DNA of 64,000 bases, taken from contig JAEZUY010000002.1 of NCBI GenBank assembly GCA_023420895.1, forward strand, positions 1-64,000, read 5' to 3'. This DNA is from Bacillota bacterium (GTDB lineage Bacteria; Bacillota; Clostridia; Tissierellales; Gottschalkiaceae). Shown piece by piece: positions 27,722-37,357 of the stretch (positions within the stretch are counted from its first letter, which is position 1; each line of letters begins with the position of its first letter). The position numbers were made by a program, and so were the translations under genes. The notes beneath the pieces were generated by a model. It was not told the DNA's origin, searched no databases, and saw only the letters and a list, made by a program, of their open reading frames with translations.

Positions 27722-30700
27722 ATGAAGAAATTTAAAGAGTTATCAGATTTACCGGTTAAAGAGACTGAAGGACAGATTTCAGAATACTGGAATGAAATAG
27801 ATCTTCTTCACGAAAGTGTTGAAACAAGAAAAGACAGTGAGCCTTTCGTATTTTATGAAGGACCTCCTACAGCAAACGGTAAACCGGGAATACACCACGT
27901 ACTTGCGAGAACACTGAAAGACTCAGTGTGCAGACATAAAACTATGCAGGGATATAAAGTAAGAAGAAAAGCAGGATGGGACACTCACGGACTTCCTGTT
28001 GAAATAGAAGTTGAAAAGCAGCTTAAGCTTAAAAACAAACACGATATAGATGAATACGGAATTGCCAAATTCAATGAAAAATGTAAAGAATCGGTATTCC
28101 AGTACGAAAGTCTATGGAGAGATATGTCTGAAAGAATGGCATACCTTATAGACCTTGACAATCCTTATATAACTTTAAAGAACGACTATATAGAAACTGT
28201 ATGGTGGATTTTAAATAAGTTCTTTAAAGAAGGATATATATATGAAGGACACAAGATACTTCCTTACTGTTCAAGATGCGGAACAGGACTTGCGAGCCAC
28301 GAGGTTGCACAGGGGTATCAGGAAATAAAAACGAATACTGTAATAGTCAAGTTCAAGAGAAAAGACAAGGATGAATATTTCCTAGTATGGACGACGACTC
28401 CATGGACACTTCCTTCAAACGCGGCTCTTACAGTGAATCCGAAAGAGACTTATCTGAAAGTTGAGTCTGAAGGAACAGTTTACTATGTTGAAAAAAATCT
28501 TGCTCCTCAGGTATTCGGAGATATTGAATATGAAGTTTTAGAAGAGCTGAAAGGTGAAGAACTTGAAGGAATAGAATATGAACAGCTTATGCCGTTCGTT
28601 GAGCCTGATAAGAAAGCATTCTTCGTTACACTTGGAGATTATGTAACTACTGAAGACGGAACAGGAATAGTTCACACTGCTCCTGCATTCGGGGAAGATG
28701 ACTATAATCTTGGAAGAAAATACGGACTTCCGGTTATTCAGCCTGTAAATGAAGACGGTCAGTTCATTGCGACTCCTTGGAAAGGACAGTTCGTAATGGA
28801 TGCTGATTTAGATATAATAAAATGGCTTGCAGCTGAAGACAAGCTTTTCAAAAAGCAGAAGATAGAACACAACTATCCTCACTGCTGGAGATGTAAAACA
28901 CCGCTTCTTTACTATGCTAAACCTAGCTGGTATATAGAGATAACGAAGCTTAAAGACAAGCTTATAGAAAACAATAACGGAGTTGACTGGTACCCTGAAT
29001 TCGTTGGAGAAAAGAGATTTGGAAACTGGCTTGAAAATCTTAATGACTGGGCGATTTCAAGATCAAGATACTGGGGTACTCCTCTGAATATATGGAGATG
29101 TGAATGCGGTCACTTTGAAAGTGTAGGATCAAGAGAAGAACTTGCGGAAAAAGCGATTGAAGATGTAGATCCTGAAACAGTAGAACTTCACAGACCTTAT
29201 GTTGACGATATACATTTCAAATGTGAAAAATGCGGAAAGACTATGACTAGGGAAGCAGACGTTATAGACGTGTGGTTCGACAGCGGTTCAATGCCTTTTG
29301 CTCAGTATCATTATCCTTTTGAAAACAAGGAGATGTTTGAAGAGCAGTTCCCGGCAGATTTCATATGTGAAGGTATAGACCAGACTAGAGGATGGTTCTA
29401 TTCACTTATAGCTATATCGACATTCGTTACAGGAAAAGCTCCTTATAAACAGGTTCTTGTTAACGACCTTATTCTCGACAAGGAAGGAAAGAAAATGTCC
29501 AAGTCGAGAGGAAATACTGTAAATCCGTTCGAATTATTCGATAAATACGGGGCAGATGCGCTGAGATGGTATCTTCTTTACGTTTCACCTGCATGGTCTC
29601 CTACTAAATTCGATGAAGACGGAATAAAAGAGATTATGAGCAAATTCTTCGGAACTATAAAGAACGTTTATAATTTCTTCTCGCTTTATGCAAATACAGA
29701 CGATATAGATCCTAGGGATTTTGAAATAGACTATGAAGACAGACCGGAACTCGATAAATGGATAATTTCAAAATATAATTCTCTAGTTAAAGAAGCTGAA
29801 AAATCATTCGATGTTTTTGATATGACTAAGATAGTTAGAGGAATTCAGGACTTTATAAACGAAGATCTTTCAAACTGGTATATAAGACGTTCTAGAAGAA
29901 GATTCTGGGATACTGAGCTTACAGAAGACAAGAAATCAGTTTACAGAACGACTTACGAAATACTAGTGGGAGTTTCTCAGCTTATAGCTCCATTTGCTCC
30001 TTATACAGCAGAAGAGCTTTACAGAAATCTGACTGGAGAAAAATCTGTTCATTTAAGCACTTATCCTAAATCTGAAGATGCTTTCATAGATAAGAGAATT
30101 GAGCAGAGAATGGACCTTGTAAGAGATCTTGTGAAACTTGGAAGAGCATCGAGAGAAGCTGAAAGAATAAAAGTAAGACAGCCTATACAGAAAGTTATGG
30201 TTGACGGAAAGTATGAAGACCTTATTTCAGACCTTTCTTCTCTTATAAAAGAGGAGCTTAATGTTAAAGAGGTTGTATTCTCTAAAGATTTAAGCGAATA
30301 TATGAATTTCGTTCTTAAACCTAATTTCAGAGAAGCCGGACCTAAGCTAGGGCCTAAGATAAAAGCGTTCACTAAGGCTCTTTTAGAACTTGATTCTTCA
30401 GAGGCGGCGGCTAAGCTTGAAGCAGGAGAGACTTTAAAAGTCGATCTTGAAGGCGAAGAATTTGAATTCGATAAATCTTTAGTTATGATAAATATAGAGT
30501 CTAAAGAAGGATTCAACGTGTCTATGGAAAACAATATATTTATAATCCTTGACACTGTTCTTACTCCTGAACTTATAAATGAAGGGTATGCAAGAGAATT
30601 TATTTCTAAGATTCAGCAGATGAGAAAGAACAACGGCTATGAAATGATGGACAATATAAATATAAAATACAATTCTGATGAAGAAATACAGAAAGCTGTT

Positions 30701-30826
30701 TCTGAATTCGAAGACTATATCAAGAGCGAAACTCTTGCACAGAGTATAGAGAAATCGGATGAAGATTTCGAAAAGGTTCAGCTTAACGACAGAGAAGCAG
30801 GAATAGAAATAGAAAAAGTTCAGTAA
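27722..30826 (+). CDS. ileS: Isoleucyl-tRNA synthetase, eukaryote-like type (IleS2)
   Basis: A 1034-residue class I synthetase for tRNA-Ile. Motifs are the HIGH equivalent PTANGKPGIHHVLART near residue 56, AGWDTHGLPVE, an editing domain with WTTTPWTLPSN, the zinc cysteines CSRCG, the KMSKS loop GKKMSKSRGN near 590, and an anticodon-binding domain. The GIHHVLART signature and the overall length class it with the eukaryote-like IleS2 group, which is known for low sensitivity to mupirocin. The ATG follows GAAGGGG; upstream in-frame codons belong to the T-box terminator. It ends at a strong terminator. Confidence 0.96.
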   Translation: MKKFKELSDLPVKETEGQISEYWNEIDLLHESVETRKDSEPFVFYEGPPTANGKPGIHHVLARTLKDSVCRHKTMQGYKVRRKAGWDTHGLPVEIEVEKQLKLKNKHDIDEYGIAKFNEKCKESVFQYESLWRDMSERMAYLIDLDNPYITLKNDYIETVWWILNKFFKEGYIYEGHKILPYCSRCGTGLASHEVAQGYQEIKTNTVIVKFKRKDKDEYFLVWTTTPWTLPSNAALTVNPKETYLKVESEGTVYYVEKNLAPQVFGDIEYEVLEELKGEELEGIEYEQLMPFVEPDKKAFFVTLGDYVTTEDGTGIVHTAPAFGEDDYNLGRKYGLPVIQPVNEDGQFIATPWKGQFVMDADLDIIKWLAAEDKLFKKQKIEHNYPHCWRCKTPLLYYAKPSWYIEITKLKDKLIENNNGVDWYPEFVGEKRFGNWLENLNDWAISRSRYWGTPLNIWRCECGHFESVGSREELAEKAIEDVDPETVELHRPYVDDIHFKCEKCGKTMTREADVIDVWFDSGSMPFAQYHYPFENKEMFEEQFPADFICEGIDQTRGWFYSLIAISTFVTGKAPYKQVLVNDLILDKEGKKMSKSRGNTVNPFELFDKYGADALRWYLLYVSPAWSPTKFDEDGIKEIMSKFFGTIKNVYNFFSLYANTDDIDPRDFEIDYEDRPELDKWIISKYNSLVKEAEKSFDVFDMTKIVRGIQDFINEDLSNWYIRRSRRRFWDTELTEDKKSVYRTTYEILVGVSQLIAPFAPYTAEELYRNLTGEKSVHLSTYPKSEDAFIDKRIEQRMDLVRDLVKLGRASREAERIKVRQPIQKVMVDGKYEDLISDLSSLIKEELNVKEVVFSKDLSEYMNFVLKPNFREAGPKLGPKIKAFTKALLELDSSEAAAKLEAGETLKVDLEGEEFEFDKSLVMINIESKEGFNVSMENNIFIILDTVLTPELINEGYAREFISKIQQMRKNNGYEMMDNINIKYNSDEEIQKAVSEFEDYIKSETLAQSIEKSDEDFEKVQLNDREAGIEIEKVQ

Positions 30827-30841
30827 TTTAATATATAATAT

Positions 30842-30873
30842 AAAAAAGAGAGTAGTCCGCTACTCTCTTTTTT
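30842..30873 (+). terminator. Intrinsic terminator after ileS
   Basis: GAGAGTAG, TCCG tetraloop, CTACTCTC, flanked by A6 and T6. Confidence 0.92.
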
Positions 30874-30917
30874 ACAAAAATAAACTAATAAGGTTACGAT
30901 AACTAGATAAGATAGTT

Positions 30918-30946
30918 TTGATAAAAATGATTAATTATGATACAAT
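30918..30946 (+). promoter_or_regulatory. Promoter of the NodB-like gene
   Basis: TTGATA, 17 nt, TACAAT, about 50 nt before the start codon. Confidence 0.65.
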
Positions 30947-30997
30947 GTAGGCTATAGTTTAAATAACTGGCCTGCTCAGATAGAGGGTGATATTAAG

Positions 30998-32329
30998 ATG
31001 CGTTTGAACAAGTATCAGAGAAGAATAATATCACTGCTCGTTCTCATTCTGATTGTAATAGGGCTTGTCTCCTTAGTGAGAATAGGAGTAAAAAGCATAA
31101 GGGCAAACAGAGTCGAGGAGGGCAGGAAGACTGAAAAGACAGAAACCCTTGAGAAGACTGCAAAAAAAGAAAATAAAAAAGAAAAGAAAAAAGACAGCGA
31201 AGAGAAATTCAGTTTAATACTGAAAGACAAACTGATAGACACATCTGAATGCAATTCAGTCATTACAGATGACGATATATACATATCAGTCGGAGAAATT
31301 GCAGGTCTGCTGGGGGGAAATGAGCAGTGGAACAGTGAAACAGGAAAATATATTTTAAACTGTCTGGACAGCTATTGTGTAATAGATGTCAAAAATAAGA
31401 CGATAGTGAATTCTGAAGAAGAAGAAAAGAATATAAAAGTAGTAGGAACAGGAAATAATCTGAGAGTGTCATTTTTCGGAGTTATGGACAGCTTCGGCTA
31501 CAAGACTACGAAACTCTATAATACCGACTACTACTGGACGAGACCTGCAGATTATGAAGTTATGCCGGTTGAAATAGCTCACAAATACAAGGACAGAATA
31601 GAATTTGATATCAGGAATTATAAATCAAAATATATAAGAGAGAGAAAAGAATTTGAAGAGGCATTTCCTAATAAGAAAAAAGATCTGGAAATGAGAGAAA
31701 TACCTTCTGACAAGATGGTATATATAACTGTGAGCGGAGGTCCTAATGAGAATACTGAGAGGATACTGACGAGTCTTAATGAATCGGAAGTCAATGCGAC
31801 ATTTTTCTTTACTGGAAAGAATATGGAGAGCAGAAAAAAAGTCACAAAGAGAGTATATGACTGCGGAAATGCTATAGGACTTCAGGGAATGACAGGAAGA
31901 CCGGAAATACTGTATTCGAGTATAGAAAAATTCACTGAAGAGATGGAAGAAGGAGAAGATGTCATGAAGGAGACTGTAGGAGTCGGAACTAAACTTATAA
32001 GACCTGCCTACGGAAGCTATCCCAATATGACTCAGGGCTACAGAGATGCGGCTATAGAAGAAGGTTTCAGAATATGGGACTGGAATATAGATTCAACTGA
32101 AGCCGGAACGAATCCTATGAATCTTTACGAATATGTGATGAACAGAATATCTTCAGAAAAACCCAATATAATCTTATTTTCCAGCAGCAAAGAAGCGGCA
32201 GAGTCGATTCCGTATATAGTGAAAGATTTAAGAGCGGAAGGCTACGGCTTTGATATAATAACAGAGGATCTATACCCTTATAATTTCTGGGAAGACAGAA
32301 GGATAGAATCCAGTGAGGAACAGGAGTGA
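30998..32329 (+). CDS. Membrane-anchored NodB-fold protein with lost catalytic residues (pseudo-deacetylase)
   Basis: A 443-residue protein with one N-terminal membrane helix (IISLLVLILIVIGLVSLV), a Lys/Glu-rich linker, a short copper-amine-oxidase-N-like region (about 70-140) and a polysaccharide deacetylase (NodB) fold from about 235 to 425. The fold is recognisable from VYITVSGGPNENTERIL, VNATFFFTGKNM, RPAYGSYPNMTQGY and WDWNIDS. Active enzymes have TFDDGP, H-x3-H and a late LxHD; here these read TVSGGP, GLQGMTG and ILFSSS. All catalytic Asp and metal-binding His residues are replaced while the frame and fold are intact, so it is probably a wall-polysaccharide-binding or regulatory protein. 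ATG follows AGAGGGTGAT; a DegV gene follows after six bases. Confidence 0.75.
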   Translation: MRLNKYQRRIISLLVLILIVIGLVSLVRIGVKSIRANRVEEGRKTEKTETLEKTAKKENKKEKKKDSEEKFSLILKDKLIDTSECNSVITDDDIYISVGEIAGLLGGNEQWNSETGKYILNCLDSYCVIDVKNKTIVNSEEEEKNIKVVGTGNNLRVSFFGVMDSFGYKTTKLYNTDYYWTRPADYEVMPVEIAHKYKDRIEFDIRNYKSKYIRERKEFEEAFPNKKKDLEMREIPSDKMVYITVSGGPNENTERILTSLNESEVNATFFFTGKNMESRKKVTKRVYDCGNAIGLQGMTGRPEILYSSIEKFTEEMEEGEDVMKETVGVGTKLIRPAYGSYPNMTQGYRDAAIEEGFRIWDWNIDSTEAGTNPMNLYEYVMNRISSEKPNIILFSSSKEAAESIPYIVKDLRAEGYGFDIITEDLYPYNFWEDRRIESSEEQE

Positions 32330-32335
32330 TTAATT

Positions 32336-33175
32336 ATGAAAAAATTAAAACTTATTTATGACAGCGGATGCGACCTTGACAGAGAAACGAGTGAAAAGTT
32401 AGGCGCAGTTCAAGTGCCTCTTACAATAAGAGTGGACGACAAAATATATGTAGATGATGAGAATATGGACATTCGCGAATTAATCGCTCATCTAAAAACG
32501 GTAAAGGGTTCAACTTCATCAGCATGTCCTTCTCCTGAAGACTATAAAAAGCATTTTGAGAAAGATGCAATGAATTTTGTAGTGACACTCAGCAGTCAGC
32601 TTAGCGGATCGTACAACAGTGCAGTAGTGGGAAAAAATCTTTATCTCGAAGAAAATCCGGATGCGCAGGTAGATATAATAGATTCTAAAAACGCATCATG
32701 CGGAGAAGCGCTTGTCGCTCTGAAAGTGGCTGAATTCTATGAAGAAGGTCTCAGTTTTGAGAAGATAAAAGAGAAGATTAGAGAGTATATAGACAATGAT
32801 ATGAAAACTTATTTTATAATAGATTCTATGGATAATCTGATAAAAACGGGCAGAGTCGGATCTTTTAAAGGACTCGTTGCCAAGATGCTTTCAATCGTGC
32901 CTATAATGCAGTCTAATTATGGAAATATAGAGCTTGCGGAAAAAGTCAGAGGAGCAAAAAAAGCTTTTTCAAGACTTATAGAAATGCTTGGTGAACAGGG
33001 ACTAAATATGGAAGAGACTGTTCTCGGAATTTCTCACTGCAACGCTTTTGAAAAGGCGAAAGCGATAAAGGATGAAATCGTAAAAAAATATAATTTTAAA
33101 GAAGTTCTTATATATGAGACTAAAGGACTGAGCACTTTTTATGCCGGAGACGGCGGAATAGTCGTATCTTACTAG
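32336..33175 (+). CDS. DegV family fatty-acid-binding protein (FakB-like), second copy
   Basis: A 279-residue DegV protein: KLIYDSGCDLDRETSEKLG, STSSACPSPEDY, the ligand loop LSSQLSGSYNSA, DSKNASCGEALVAL and LIKTGRVGSFKGLVAKMLSIVPIM. It is clearly a different paralogue from the one at 25857 and may bind other acyl chains. The ATG lies six bases after the stop of the NodB-like gene, with AGGAGTGATT as binding site, so the two share a transcript. It ends at a strong terminator. Confidence 0.88.
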   Translation: MKKLKLIYDSGCDLDRETSEKLGAVQVPLTIRVDDKIYVDDENMDIRELIAHLKTVKGSTSSACPSPEDYKKHFEKDAMNFVVTLSSQLSGSYNSAVVGKNLYLEENPDAQVDIIDSKNASCGEALVALKVAEFYEEGLSFEKIKEKIREYIDNDMKTYFIIDSMDNLIKTGRVGSFKGLVAKMLSIVPIMQSNYGNIELAEKVRGAKKAFSRLIEMLGEQGLNMEETVLGISHCNAFEKAKAIKDEIVKKYNFKEVLIYETKGLSTFYAGDGGIVVSY

Positions 33176-33203
33176 AAATCTAAAAATATTGAAACTATAT
33201 ATT

Positions 33204-33236
33204 AAAGGCGGGAAAATTCAATTTTCCCGCCTTTCT
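33204..33236 (+). terminator. Bidirectional intrinsic terminator
   Basis: AAAGGCGGGAAAAT and ATTTTCCCGCCTTT pair perfectly over a 3-nt loop, between two converging genes. Confidence 0.92.
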
Positions 33237-33240
33237 CTAT

Positions 33241-35298
33241 TTAAGAAGATTTTTTTTCCGCAACAATATCTCTTGCAAAAGTTTTAGGTTTTCCTTTTCC
33301 AAAGTCTACAGTTATATTTCGGCTGTCAGATTTGAGAACGGTTCCTCTTCCGAATTTCTTATGTTCAACCTCGTCTCCTGGAGAGAAAAGTTCAGAGCTT
33401 CCGCCTTCATTCATGAAATATTTTATATTTTTAAGGAAGTCAGATACAGGAGCATAGGAATTGCTTCTGTTTGTATATGAAAGAAGGTACAGATTTTCTT
33501 TTGCTCTCGTTATTCCGACGTAGAAAACTCTTCTTTCTTCTTCTATTTCTGCAAATTCTCCCTTTTTCTGAATATCAAGACTCGAGCTTGAAGGGAATTC
33601 TCCATTTATGAGATCGACTATAAATACGTTTTTGAATTCTAGACCTTTGGCAGAATGTATAGTCGAAAGGAATATTCCTTTTCCGTCTTTACTGTTCATT
33701 ATTATATTTTTAAGCTCCTCTATTCTAGTCAAGAAGTCTAGAACTGAAACAGTTCTTGAAGCTAGAACTTTCAGAACTGAAAAATAAGAAAGAGTCATGC
33801 TGGAACTCTGACCGAGATATTCGGCTCTCTTGTCTATATAGCTCAGATAGTCGAGATCATTTTCAATATATTCTATTATATATGCAGGTCTGTGTTTTCC
33901 GAGCTTTGAAAACTCGAGTCCCAGATTCCTTATATTCTGTTTCTGAAAATGTTTCATTCCGTCAAAGGATTCAAGTATGCTGAAAACAGATTCTGAACTT
34001 TTAGATTTCATAACGTAGTTCATAGCTTTTTTGGAAATAAAAGCATTCATTTTATAGTATACTTTTTCAAAAGCCGATTTATCCGTATTGTCTACAATCA
34101 GGTTGAAGAAAGATATTATATCTCTCACCACCCAGTGGTTGAAAAAATTCAGCTTTATCTCTTTCATATAGAATCCGATTCCAAGACGGTCAAGCTTGTC
34201 TATTATAGGGATTGAAGAAAGATTGTTTCTGAATAGAATTGCTGAATCTTCAAGATCTTCAATATCTATATTGTCCAGAATAAAATCGTACTGTTCTGTC
34301 TGATCATTAAATACTAAAGATTTAACAGTAGAGCTCTTTTTATTGTTAGCTATGAGATTTTTTTCATATCTGGCGCTGTTCTGCTGTATGAAATTATTCG
34401 ATGCCGAAACTATAGTTTCAGTAGATCTGTAGTTCGTGCTCATATAGAAAATTTCAGCATTTTTAAATCTCTTTTTAAAATTAAGAAGATACTCAGGATT
34501 GGCTCCTCTGAATCCGTATATACTCTGGTCGTCATCAGCAACTATGAATATATTGTTTTCAGGATATGCCAGAGTCTCTATTATTTTATGCTGAAGTGTA
34601 GATGTGTCCTGAGCTTCATCTACCTGTATATACTTATATCTTCTTCTGTATTTGTTTAGTATCCCAGAATCGTTTTTCAGGACTTCGAGTGTCATAGAGA
34701 GCATATCGTCAAAATCTATAAGAAGATTTTCTTTTTTAAATTCCTCATATCTGTAGAATATATCTTCAAAATTTTTAATAGAGCGCTCTCCGAGTTCTGA
34801 AGGTTCTATCATCATATTTTTTACAAATCCTATTCTGTTGTTGAGCTCTTCAAGCTTGTCGTCAGACGGGGACATATCGTTTACTTCTCTGTAGATATTT
34901 CTCAAAATGGTATTTTTACTCTGTCCTTTTACTCCTTCAATTAGTGAGTAGTTCATTCTGTTTTTGGAAAAATAGTCTCTAAGGACCATGTAAGAAAAAC
35001 TGTGGATAGTCGAGAAGCGTGCATTCATTCCGTAGGCTTCTCCATAAGTGCAGTCGAATCTCTCTTTCATATCGTTTGCTGAAGATCTGGAGAAAGTTAT
35101 AGAGAGAATGCTGTTTTCATCCGCTCCGAGACAGTTGACAAGATATGCGATTCTAGAAATCAGAACAGTCGTTTTTCCAGCACCGGGAACTGCCAGAACT
35201 AATGCAGGTCCGCTTTCATGCATTACAGCTTTTCTCTGGTTTTCATCCAGCTTAAGACTTAGATTTTCTTCTATGCTTTTAAAAAAATCTTTTTTCAA
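33241..35298 (-). CDS. UvrD/PcrA-like superfamily I DNA helicase
   Basis: A 685-residue ATP-dependent 3'-5' DNA helicase. Motif order is normal for UvrD/Rep: the Q motif LDENQRKAV, Walker A AVPGAGKTTVLISRI near residue 40, the Ia motif ILSITFSRSSANDM, FSTIHSFSY, Walker B VDEAQDTS with VADDDQSIYGFRGA, YRSTETI (motif IV), LSTIHSAKGLEFKNVFIVDL (V) and VGITRAKENLYL (VI). A C-terminal tail FSPGDEVEHKKFGRGTVL resembles the small domain found at the end of PcrA. It is shorter than typical PcrA (about 720-740). The TTG at 35298 is preferred over the ATG at 35313 because GAGGATG precedes it. Role: repair or conflict resolution; identity with PcrA itself is not certain. Confidence 0.88.
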   Translation of the reverse strand: MKKDFFKSIEENLSLKLDENQRKAVMHESGPALVLAVPGAGKTTVLISRIAYLVNCLGADENSILSITFSRSSANDMKERFDCTYGEAYGMNARFSTIHSFSYMVLRDYFSKNRMNYSLIEGVKGQSKNTILRNIYREVNDMSPSDDKLEELNNRIGFVKNMMIEPSELGERSIKNFEDIFYRYEEFKKENLLIDFDDMLSMTLEVLKNDSGILNKYRRRYKYIQVDEAQDTSTLQHKIIETLAYPENNIFIVADDDQSIYGFRGANPEYLLNFKKRFKNAEIFYMSTNYRSTETIVSASNNFIQQNSARYEKNLIANNKKSSTVKSLVFNDQTEQYDFILDNIDIEDLEDSAILFRNNLSSIPIIDKLDRLGIGFYMKEIKLNFFNHWVVRDIISFFNLIVDNTDKSAFEKVYYKMNAFISKKAMNYVMKSKSSESVFSILESFDGMKHFQKQNIRNLGLEFSKLGKHRPAYIIEYIENDLDYLSYIDKRAEYLGQSSSMTLSYFSVLKVLASRTVSVLDFLTRIEELKNIIMNSKDGKGIFLSTIHSAKGLEFKNVFIVDLINGEFPSSSSLDIQKKGEFAEIEEERRVFYVGITRAKENLYLLSYTNRSNSYAPVSDFLKNIKYFMNEGGSSELFSPGDEVEHKKFGRGTVLKSDSRNITVDFGKGKPKTFARDIVAEKKSS

Positions 35299-35491
35299 AA
35301 AAATCATCCTCATATAAATAAATTTCTGCTGTCGTTAATCTATATTATATATGATATCATGAGTGAATTCATTATAAGAATGAAACGGCTTTTTCATGTT
35401 TTTTTGAGCAGATTTTTCTGATATAGTATATTATAACGAGTTCTGTTTTAGTTAAGCATATCTATAGTATTTTATGATAGGAGAAAACTTT

Positions 35492-37357
35492 ATGAACAGG
35501 AAAATAATCTGCATTATAATGTCGGTTCTGATTCTGGTTTCGGGACTGGGATATGCTGAAGCTGCAGATTTAAAAAAAGGAAAACTGCTGATAGCTGTTA
35601 CGGACAGTGAAGATTTTATAGATTACAGAAGTCCGGAGTCAGGATATTCGAATGCTCTTCTGAGCATGAAACCTGCAGATAAGAGCATGGACAGCAGATA
35701 TATAGCTTCATCATACAGGAGGACTTTCACCTCGGATATTGAATCAGACAGCCGGATAGATTTCAGCGGAAAAAAACCGGTATTCAGTTCCTACGGAGAA
35801 ATTCAGAAAAAACTGAAAAAAGAATACTCAAATCTCAATATAGATGATGAAAAGAAACCGGCAGGACAGCTGATCAAAGAAAGCGGTCTTAAGAGAAGTT
35901 ATTACGGAAACAGTTCAGACTATCTGATTCTTTCGGATATTTCAGGTGAATACGACTATGGATCCGGGATACTGCCCGAACCTGAAAATATTGGAGAGTT
36001 TCTAAAAAGAGAATTTGAGAGAGCCGATGCTGTAGTTCTGTCTCTTAAAGGAAAAGACAATCAGCGGGAATATATAGACGGAATAATTGAGTCGGGAGAG
36101 AGTCCTGCAATAATAATTTCAGAAGTTTTCAGACAGAAAGGATTTGTGGAGAATAAGAGCCTTTCATCTGTTATATACATAGATGAAAAATTTTCAGGAG
36201 GGACTCTTTATTCTGAATCTGCCAAAAGGGAAGGTCTGATAAGCAGCATAGATTTAGGACATTCAATTCTTTCATATATGAATCTGAGCCAGGGAGATTT
36301 GGTGAAACAGGCTGAAAAAAGAGATTTAAGTCTTGATTTCAGCAGATATATGAATCTTACAGCGTCAAAATATATATTTCATGGACTGACAGCCGCTTTT
36401 TCTCTGGTAATCGTTTTAAGCTTTTTTTTCAGAAGAGAATTTTATAAAAAAAGCAGAAAGACAATTCTAATGCCGGTTCTATTCACAGTGTTTTCGATAG
36501 TTCTGAGCGGACTGAGTCAGTATATGGCTGTTTATAATATTCTGATAATTGCATTTTCATTTATTTCTTTTATTTTTCTGAAGAAAAGATGGAAAATCAT
36601 TCCGGCGGCCGCAGATATTCTGATTCTTTTTGGCGTATTTTTCTGCAATGATATAATATACAATTCCTTTATAGGATATAACAGCATACTTGCAGGAGGA
36701 AGATATTACGGTCTGAACAATGATGTTATGGGAGTTCTGATAGGTTCAGGAGCTATGACGGCTTTTATAATTTATGAAAAGATAAGAAATAGAAAATGTG
36801 CGGGTGTTTCAGCGCTGATATGGCTTGTAATCCATTCAGCCGCACTGAGCGGAAAATACGGAAGCAATTTCGGAGGATTTCTGACTTCGATAATAATGCT
36901 CTCAGTATTTCTTGTATTTTTTGTTCTCAGAGGAGAAAGCAGAGCGAAGACAGCCGTCTATATGCCGATTATAGCGGCAGCGGCATTTGCGCTTGCGTTT
37001 CTTGGAAAAGAGAGCAATCATGCGGCAGTATTTTTCAGAAAAGTCAGTGAATATGGATTTGTGGAATTCTTCGATATGATAAAGAAAAAAATCAGTCAGC
37101 TTGCATATATGACTGTGATGCCTCCTTGGAGCATAGTTTTAATATCGGAGATTATATATTTTATAAAAAATTTCAGAAAATTCGGCATAAAAATACCGCC
37201 GTCGGCAAATGTGCTTTTTGTATCTTCAATTGCGGCTCTAATGCTGAATGATACAGGGGTAGTAGCATTTACTTATATAAATTTATTCACTATAATGTCG
37301 ATGGTTTATAGTGATGAAACTGGAGAAGGGGGTAGATATTTTGAGAGGATACAGTGA
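35492..37357 (+). CDS. Exported multi-pass membrane protein with degenerate alkaline-phosphatase-like N domain (paralogue 1)
   Basis: A 621-residue protein starting with a signal sequence (ICIIMSVLILVSGLGYAEAA), then an extracytoplasmic domain of about 270 residues and some nine or ten membrane helices. The end of the outer domain (SSVIYIDEKFSGGTLYS, REGLISSIDLGHSILSYM) lines up with the alkaline phosphatase/sulfatase-like domain of the next gene. The membrane part holds two conserved loops, YNSILAGGRYYGLNND and LSGKYGSNFGGFL. I do not know a function. The ATG follows ATAGGAG. It overlaps the next gene by 17 bases and the two are clear paralogues, so they probably form a two-subunit membrane system. 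Confidence 0.65.
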   Translation: MNRKIICIIMSVLILVSGLGYAEAADLKKGKLLIAVTDSEDFIDYRSPESGYSNALLSMKPADKSMDSRYIASSYRRTFTSDIESDSRIDFSGKKPVFSSYGEIQKKLKKEYSNLNIDDEKKPAGQLIKESGLKRSYYGNSSDYLILSDISGEYDYGSGILPEPENIGEFLKREFERADAVVLSLKGKDNQREYIDGIIESGESPAIIISEVFRQKGFVENKSLSSVIYIDEKFSGGTLYSESAKREGLISSIDLGHSILSYMNLSQGDLVKQAEKRDLSLDFSRYMNLTASKYIFHGLTAAFSLVIVLSFFFRREFYKKSRKTILMPVLFTVFSIVLSGLSQYMAVYNILIIAFSFISFIFLKKRWKIIPAAADILILFGVFFCNDIIYNSFIGYNSILAGGRYYGLNNDVMGVLIGSGAMTAFIIYEKIRNRKCAGVSALIWLVIHSAALSGKYGSNFGGFLTSIIMLSVFLVFFVLRGESRAKTAVYMPIIAAAAFALAFLGKESNHAAVFFRKVSEYGFVEFFDMIKKKISQLAYMTVMPPWSIVLISEIIYFIKNFRKFGIKIPPSANVLFVSSIAALMLNDTGVVAFTYINLFTIMSMVYSDETGEGGRYFERIQ

